A stretch of DNA of 8,756 nucleotides from the NCBI GenBank assembly GCA_027325475.1, contig DAIEFO010000077.1:1-8756 (forward strand). Reading direction: 5' to 3'. Shown here piece by piece: positions 5,487 through 8,756 of this stretch (its first letter is position 1; each line of letters opens with the position of its first letter). A program made the position numbers and the translations under genes. The notes below the pieces were generated by a model. The model had not been told where the DNA came from. It saw nothing but the letters and a program-made list of their open reading frames with translations, and did no database searches. The stretch is from Desulfobacteraceae bacterium. GTDB taxonomy: Bacteria > Desulfobacterota > Desulfobacteria > Desulfobacterales > Desulfatirhabdiaceae.

Positions 5487-6254
5487 ATGGCGCTGCTGGA
5501 AATTCGAAGTATCATCCAGATGTTTGGAGGACTGTGCGCGCTGAACGGCGTTGATTTCAGCGTGGAACAAGGCGAAATCCACGGGTTGATCGGCCCTAAC
5601 GGCGCAGGAAAAACCACCCTGCTGAATATTCTGAGCGGAATGGCATCTCCGAGCTCCGGACAAGTTCAGTTTGCGGGCAGGGATATCCATGCGCTTCCCG
5701 CCTATCAGGTGGCATCTCTCGGTGTGGCCAGGACATTTCAGAACATCCGGCTGTTTCCGGCCATGACCTGTCTGGAAAACGTTATTGCCGGCCAGCATCT
5801 GACCGCCTCCCGCCCGCTTCTGCCCAGATTGTTGCAGTTGCCTTCCGCCTGGCGTCTGGATCATGAATACGAGAAAGACGCCCGATCAATCCTGGCCCGG
5901 GTCGGTCTTGAAAATCGAGCGCGGGTTCGAGCCCAGAGTCTTTCATATGGAGAACGCAGACGTCTTGAAATCGCACGCGCTCTGGCGGCCCGGCCCCGTC
6001 TTCTGCTTCTGGACGAGCCTGTGGCAGGCATGCGTCAGGGCGAAGTCACTCAAGTAGCAGAGCTGGTCCGTATTCTTGCAGGAGAAGGTATGACCATTCT
6101 TCTCATCGAACACAACATGTCTTTTGTCATGACGCTGTGTTCCCGGATTACGGTGCTCAATTTCGGCCAGGTCATCGCCACAGGAACGCCAAAAACCGTA
6201 AGCTGTCATCCGCACGTCATCGAGGCCTATCTGGGAGTGGACAAATCATCATGA
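5487..6254 (+). CDS. livG: Branched-chain amino acid-type ABC importer ATP-binding protein LivG
   Basis: This cytoplasmic ATPase of 255 residues has all motifs: Walker A GPNGAGKT (36-43), Q-loop TFQ (83-85), LivG-type signature LSYGERRRLEIARAL (152-166), Walker B LLLLDE (172-177) and the switch histidine in LIEHNM (206-211). The insert after the Q-loop (residues about 103-128) and the C-terminal tail ending AYLG are typical of LivG, separating it from LivF. The D-loop region reads PVAGMRQGE, where most LivG have AAGLNPxE; this should still be functional because catalytic residues are intact. It pairs with LivF to drive transport through LivHM. The ATG is 5 nt after the livM stop, with AGGAAGGA inside the end of livM as ribosome site. 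It overlaps livF by 4 nt. Confidence 0.94.
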   Translation: MALLEIRSIIQMFGGLCALNGVDFSVEQGEIHGLIGPNGAGKTTLLNILSGMASPSSGQVQFAGRDIHALPAYQVASLGVARTFQNIRLFPAMTCLENVIAGQHLTASRPLLPRLLQLPSAWRLDHEYEKDARSILARVGLENRARVRAQSLSYGERRRLEIARALAARPRLLLLDEPVAGMRQGEVTQVAELVRILAGEGMTILLIEHNMSFVMTLCSRITVLNFGQVIATGTPKTVSCHPHVIEAYLGVDKSS

Positions 6255-6961
6255 TGCTCGAAGTCAATCACCTGACCGTGACATACGGTCCTATTGAGGC
6301 GGTACATGACATTTCCCTGAACGTTGAATCCGGCGCCATCGTTACCCTGATCGGGCCCAACGGTGCAGGAAAAACCACTCTGCTGAACGCCCTGAGCGGT
6401 GTGATTCCGGTACGCGGAGGTAATATCCTGTTTAACGGACAGGACATCACCCGAATGAGCCCCCACCGCCGGGTAGCCGAAGGCATTATTCAGGTTCCGG
6501 AAGGACGTCTGGTGCTGGCAGGAATGACCGTGCGGGAAAATCTCGAAATCGGCGCATACCGCCGTCCCAAATCCGGAATCGCCGCGGATATCGCACGAAT
6601 GCAGGAACGCTTTCCCATCTTAAAAGACAGGATCGAAGCTTCCGCCGGATCGCTTTCGGGCGGCGAACAGCAGATGCTGGCCATCGCACGCGGACTGATG
6701 GCCCATCCCAAGCTCCTGCTGCTCGATGAGCCATCCCTGGGGCTGGCCCCGCTGGTAGTGCAAATGGTGTTTGATATTGTGACAGAACTGCGGCAAAATG
6801 GTCTGACCATTCTTCTGGTGGAGCAAAACGCCCGTCAGTCTCTGGCGGTATCCGACAATGCGTATGTCATCGAAAGCGGGGCCATTGTGCTGGAAGGTCC
6901 GGCCGCGAAGCTGCGCTCCGACCCTGCGGTTATCCGCACCTATATGGGCCAAGGCCTTTGA
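6251..6961 (+). CDS. livF: Branched-chain amino acid-type ABC importer ATP-binding protein LivF
   Basis: Counting from the ATG at 6251, the protein has 236 residues, the normal LivF length. It has Walker A GPNGAGKT (35-42), the Q-loop in IIQVPEGR (79-86; the PEGR motif is characteristic of LivF), signature LSGGEQQMLAIARGLM (135-150), Walker B LLLLDE (155-160) and PSLGLAPLVV. The switch position reads LVEQNA, with Gln in place of the usual His, which is the family norm for LivF and not a defect. The open frame extends upstream to 6137, but that part is livG in another frame and is not LivF-like. The start overlaps the livG stop as ATGATG; M6251 and M6254 are indistinguishable, with only a weak ribosome site (GGGAGTGGA upstream), so translational coupling to livG is likely. 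It is last in the operon. Confidence 0.94.
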   Translation: MMLEVNHLTVTYGPIEAVHDISLNVESGAIVTLIGPNGAGKTTLLNALSGVIPVRGGNILFNGQDITRMSPHRRVAEGIIQVPEGRLVLAGMTVRENLEIGAYRRPKSGIAADIARMQERFPILKDRIEASAGSLSGGEQQMLAIARGLMAHPKLLLLDEPSLGLAPLVVQMVFDIVTELRQNGLTILLVEQNARQSLAVSDNAYVIESGAIVLEGPAAKLRSDPAVIRTYMGQGL

Positions 6962-6978
6962 TGGCGTCGTTGAAACGT

Positions 6979-7006
6979 CCATCCGCATTTGGTTCAGGAC
7001 GGATGG
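6979..7006. terminator. Weak 7-bp hairpin between convergent livF and the unknown gene
   Basis: CCATCCG (6979-6985) and CGGATGG (7000-7006) are perfectly complementary around a 14-nt loop. It sits just after the livF stop and covers the last codons of the opposing gene. There is no T tract on either strand, so an intrinsic terminator is doubtful; it may help end both transcripts or be fortuitous. Confidence 0.25.
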
Positions 7007-7791
7007 TACCCCTGACGCATCACGATATCCTTTAAAAATTGAAACACATCCGGCCCGGCCAAGGGCGGTTTTTCGGTTCCGGCCACCATTTCCTGATATC
7101 GCTCCATTGCAGCAAGGTCAAACGCCGCAACAGGATATGTCAATGCAAACAATCGATTGTGCATCAGGCTGTAGCAGACAATCGGGCCGAAAACTGTTTC
7201 ACCGCTGTCTTTGAAGGTTATCCCTCCCATAATCTGGTGATGATCACTCATGAATGCTTTGGGCGCGGGTTTTAATCCCAGCAGTTCCGCAAAAAGGCTC
7301 AGCGCTTCCTGAACGCCTTCGGCGTATCCGTTCTTCAGGGATGCCGCCCCATCCGCGGCAATACCGTTTATATCCGCCGCTGAAAACGACAGATCCAAAC
7401 GCGCAATGCACTCATCATGAACGGTTTTGACAGAGTCCGCTTTTTTACTGACCACCACATCCTTATCGTTCAGAATCTTGATGGCGTTCCGGATATTGAC
7501 CATTTCCTTGATGGTAGGGCTTTTACGCATGGCAATATCCGCAATCGTGGTGTTGTAAAACGGCAGCTCGTTGTCCAGCACCAGAATATGCGACCTGCCT
7601 GAGCCTTCTTCGGGAAGATAAATATCCAGATCCCGTTCCTTGAAGTATCGATATCCGGCCATTTCCAGCAGCAGTTTGAAAAGCCCTCTGTCCACTTTTT
7701 TTTCACTTTCAGGAGGTCCGATCGTGAAGAGTACTTTTTCTGTCAGCCGATCTATCTGAATTTTTTTGAGAAGTTCCTGTTTGAAAGGCAT
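6994..7791 (-). CDS. Conserved-looking soluble protein of unknown function
   Basis: I do not recognise this 265-residue protein. It starts at 7791 with AAGGAG 8 nt upstream, and its base composition and codon use match the neighbours, so it is very likely a real gene. It has no signal peptide or membrane segment and appears to be a cytoplasmic alpha/beta protein. Residues 1-60 are basic and helical (KQELLKKIQIDRLTEKV, then DRGLFKLLLEMAGYRYFKERDLDIYL). A hydrophobic strand and turn HILVLDNELPFYNTTIADIAM (68-88) follow, then a Lys/Asp-rich part (105-125), a helical Ala/Leu-rich part (155-175), SDHHQIMGG (182-190) with two adjacent histidines, and VFGPIVCYSLM (200-210). It converges with livF and is divergent from tupA across a 291-nt region. 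Neither partner fixes its role; a link with tungstate use is possible only by position. Confidence 0.75.
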   Translation of the reverse strand: MPFKQELLKKIQIDRLTEKVLFTIGPPESEKKVDRGLFKLLLEMAGYRYFKERDLDIYLPEEGSGRSHILVLDNELPFYNTTIADIAMRKSPTIKEMVNIRNAIKILNDKDVVVSKKADSVKTVHDECIARLDLSFSAADINGIAADGAASLKNGYAEGVQEALSLFAELLGLKPAPKAFMSDHHQIMGGITFKDSGETVFGPIVCYSLMHNRLFALTYPVAAFDLAAMERYQEMVAGTEKPPLAGPDVFQFLKDIVMRQGYHPS

Positions 7792-7875
7792 GGTTCAGAC
7801 TCCTTTGACATCCTGCAGAGGTTCAGAGAATTGCGCTGATATCCTGGTCAACGACACCATCGAAGACAGTTTTCA

Positions 7876-7904
7876 GCTTAACGTCTATCGAAAGCCTTTG
7901 TCAA
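7876..7904 (-). promoter_or_regulatory. Possible promoter of the unknown 265-residue protein gene
   Basis: The minus strand has a perfect consensus -35 TTGACA (7904-7899). The -10 17-18 nt downstream is poor (TTAAGC or TAAGCT near 7881-7875). If used, the leader would be about 75-80 nt. The assignment rests almost entirely on the -35 box. Confidence 0.25.
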
Positions 7905-7939
7905 TGCGGATTATCTTGACTCCATTTCGTTTGCATGGT

Positions 7940-8009
7940 AGCAGAATCAGTAAATTCGCCCAAAATCGCGTGCTTGAAGCTGGGCTTTTCATTATATCAT
8001 GACTCTGCT
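7940..8009. repeat. Nested inverted repeats between the unknown gene and tupA
   Basis: An outer pair, AGCAGAATCA (7940-7949) and TGACTCTGCT (8000-8009), is complementary at 9 of 10 positions. Inside it is GCCCA (7958-7962) with TGGGC (7981-7985), followed by TTTT, and a small GCT/AGC pair at 7972-7980. Together they could form a 70-nt branched structure about 75 nt before tupA. It could be a structured RNA, a pair of operator half-sites, or chance. I could not match it to the molybdenum/tungsten cofactor riboswitch or to a ModE operator. A possible tupA promoter, TTGAAG (7974-7979) with TATCAT (7995-8000) at a short 15-nt spacing, lies within it. Confidence 0.35.
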
Positions 8010-8082
8010 GGAAGTTCCGGACAGACTGTTTCAAACGCCTCTGCCCGTAATTTAAACATCTTTATCACAAGGAGACGCAACA

Positions 8083-8756
8083 ATGAAACGCTGTTTGACG
8101 CCTTTTACCATTCTTTTTGCCGCTTTTTTTCTGCTGCTGACCTGTCACCCGGCCATTTCAGAAGATGCCAAAGTCCTCAGAATGGCTACGACGACCAGCA
8201 CCGACAATACCGGTTTGCTGGACTATCTGAAACCTTTTTTTAAAAAAGATACCGGCATCGACGTACAATGGGTGGCGGCAGGAACGGGGCAGGCGCTTAA
8301 GCTGGGTGAAAACTGCGATGCGGATGTACTTCTGGTGCATGCGCCCGCAACCGAAAAAAAATATGTTGCAGCAGGATTTGGAATTAACCGCCGCGAAGTG
8401 ATGTACAACGATTTTATTCTCATCGGCCCCGAAAACGATCCCGCCGGCATCAAGGGCAAAAGCGTCCATGATGCACTGATCGCCATTCAGCACAGCAAGA
8501 GCCCGTTTATCAGCCGCGGCGATAAATCCGGCACAAACATCAAGGAAATCGAGTTGTGGAAGAACAGCGGTCTTCCCCTTCCAGACAAGGAATCCTGGTA
8601 TGTGCAGGCCGGACAGGGGATGCTGGCCACTATTCAAATGGCGGAAGAGCGCCATGCCTACACCATGACTGACCGTGGAACCTACATCAAGTATGAAACA
8701 CTCCAGAAGGGAAATCCGCCTCTGAAAATTCTGGTAGAGGGCGATCACCTGCTCCG
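8083..8756 (+). CDS. tupA: Tungstate ABC transporter substrate-binding protein TupA (3' end beyond the window)
   Basis: The first 224 codons are present and no stop occurs before the window ends. A signal peptide (MKRCLTPFTI, then a hydrophobic run to about residue 20) precedes the mature protein, which opens with VLRMATTTSTDNTGLLDYL (31-49). The TTTS motif is the hallmark of TupA oxyanion binding. Further matches are AAGTGQALKLGE (65-76), DADVLLVHAP (79-88), VMYNDF.LIGP (106-116), SRGDKSGT (144-151), AGQGM (176-180) and TDRGTY (196-201), all in TupA order. The protein captures tungstate in the periplasm for the TupB permease and TupC ATPase, expected just downstream. Cys21 follows LLT, so the lipobox is not canonical and a soluble or poorly predicted lipoprotein form is possible. 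AAGGAG at 8069-8074, 8 nt upstream, fixes the start. TupA is distinguished from ModA and WtpA by these motifs. Confidence 0.93.
   Translation, partial: MKRCLTPFTILFAAFFLLLTCHPAISEDAKVLRMATTTSTDNTGLLDYLKPFFKKDTGIDVQWVAAGTGQALKLGENCDADVLLVHAPATEKKYVAAGFGINRREVMYNDFILIGPENDPAGIKGKSVHDALIAIQHSKSPFISRGDKSGTNIKEIELWKNSGLPLPDKESWYVQAGQGMLATIQMAEERHAYTMTDRGTYIKYETLQKGNPPLKILVEGDHLL

Noticed and set aside
6137..6250. N-terminal extension of livF by 38 codons
   Set aside because: This part is out-of-frame livG coding sequence. LivF-type sequence begins at the ATG at 6251 and gives the normal family length.
2545..6961. Idea that the importer operon is part of a novel system
   Set aside because: Gene order, motifs, lengths and overlaps are those of a standard livKHMGF operon; only the leader region is unusual.

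Overview
The window looks like a piece of a Gram-negative anaerobe's chromosome, most likely a sulfate reducer or relative in the Desulfobacterota (Desulfobacteraceae-like). The grounds are its mixed gene content (acyl-CoA dehydrogenase, branched-chain-type ABC importer, tungstate-binding protein, lone TatA) and a 120-bp palindromic repeat at 964-1083 of a kind I recall as frequent in that group. The taxonomy is inference; no rRNA or marker gene is present. No phage, CRISPR, transposase or tRNA was seen.

Layout. 1-221 (-): 5' end of an acyl-CoA dehydrogenase gene, with a promoter and a 12-bp perfect palindrome (324-335) upstream that looks like a TetR-family operator. 403-900 (-): NimA-like flavin/PPOX-fold protein. 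901-1221: no gene; it holds the repeat element and a good sigma70-type promoter for tatA. 1222-1452 (+): tatA. 1476-2306 (-): PrmA-family methyltransferase with an unusual, winged-helix-like N-terminus. 2307-2544: divergent regulatory region with a cluster of ATTGAAA motifs and, only 30 nt before livK, an intrinsic-terminator-like hairpin whose left arm resembles an end of the repeat element.

2545-6961 (+): a complete five-gene importer operon of the branched-chain amino acid (HAAT) type, in the order livK-livH-livM-livG-livF (binding protein, two permeases, two ATPases). livH/livM and livG/livF overlap by ATGA and livM/livG are 5 nt apart, so they are surely co-transcribed and probably translationally coupled. 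Substrate cannot be read from sequence: such systems carry Leu/Ile/Val, other amino acids, amides or aromatic acids.

6994-7791 (-): a 265-residue soluble protein that I do not recognise, convergent with livF. 7792-8082: divergent intergenic region with nested inverted repeats. 8083-8756 (+): tupA, the tungstate-binding periplasmic protein, running off the window; tupB and tupC would be expected next. Tungstate uptake fits an anaerobe using W-dependent formate dehydrogenases or aldehyde oxidoreductases.

Overall this is a mostly ordinary transport and housekeeping region. I found no convincing new multi-gene system. The best leads are the possible repeat-derived attenuator in front of livK, the PrmA-like enzyme with a different substrate domain, and the unknown protein next to tupA.
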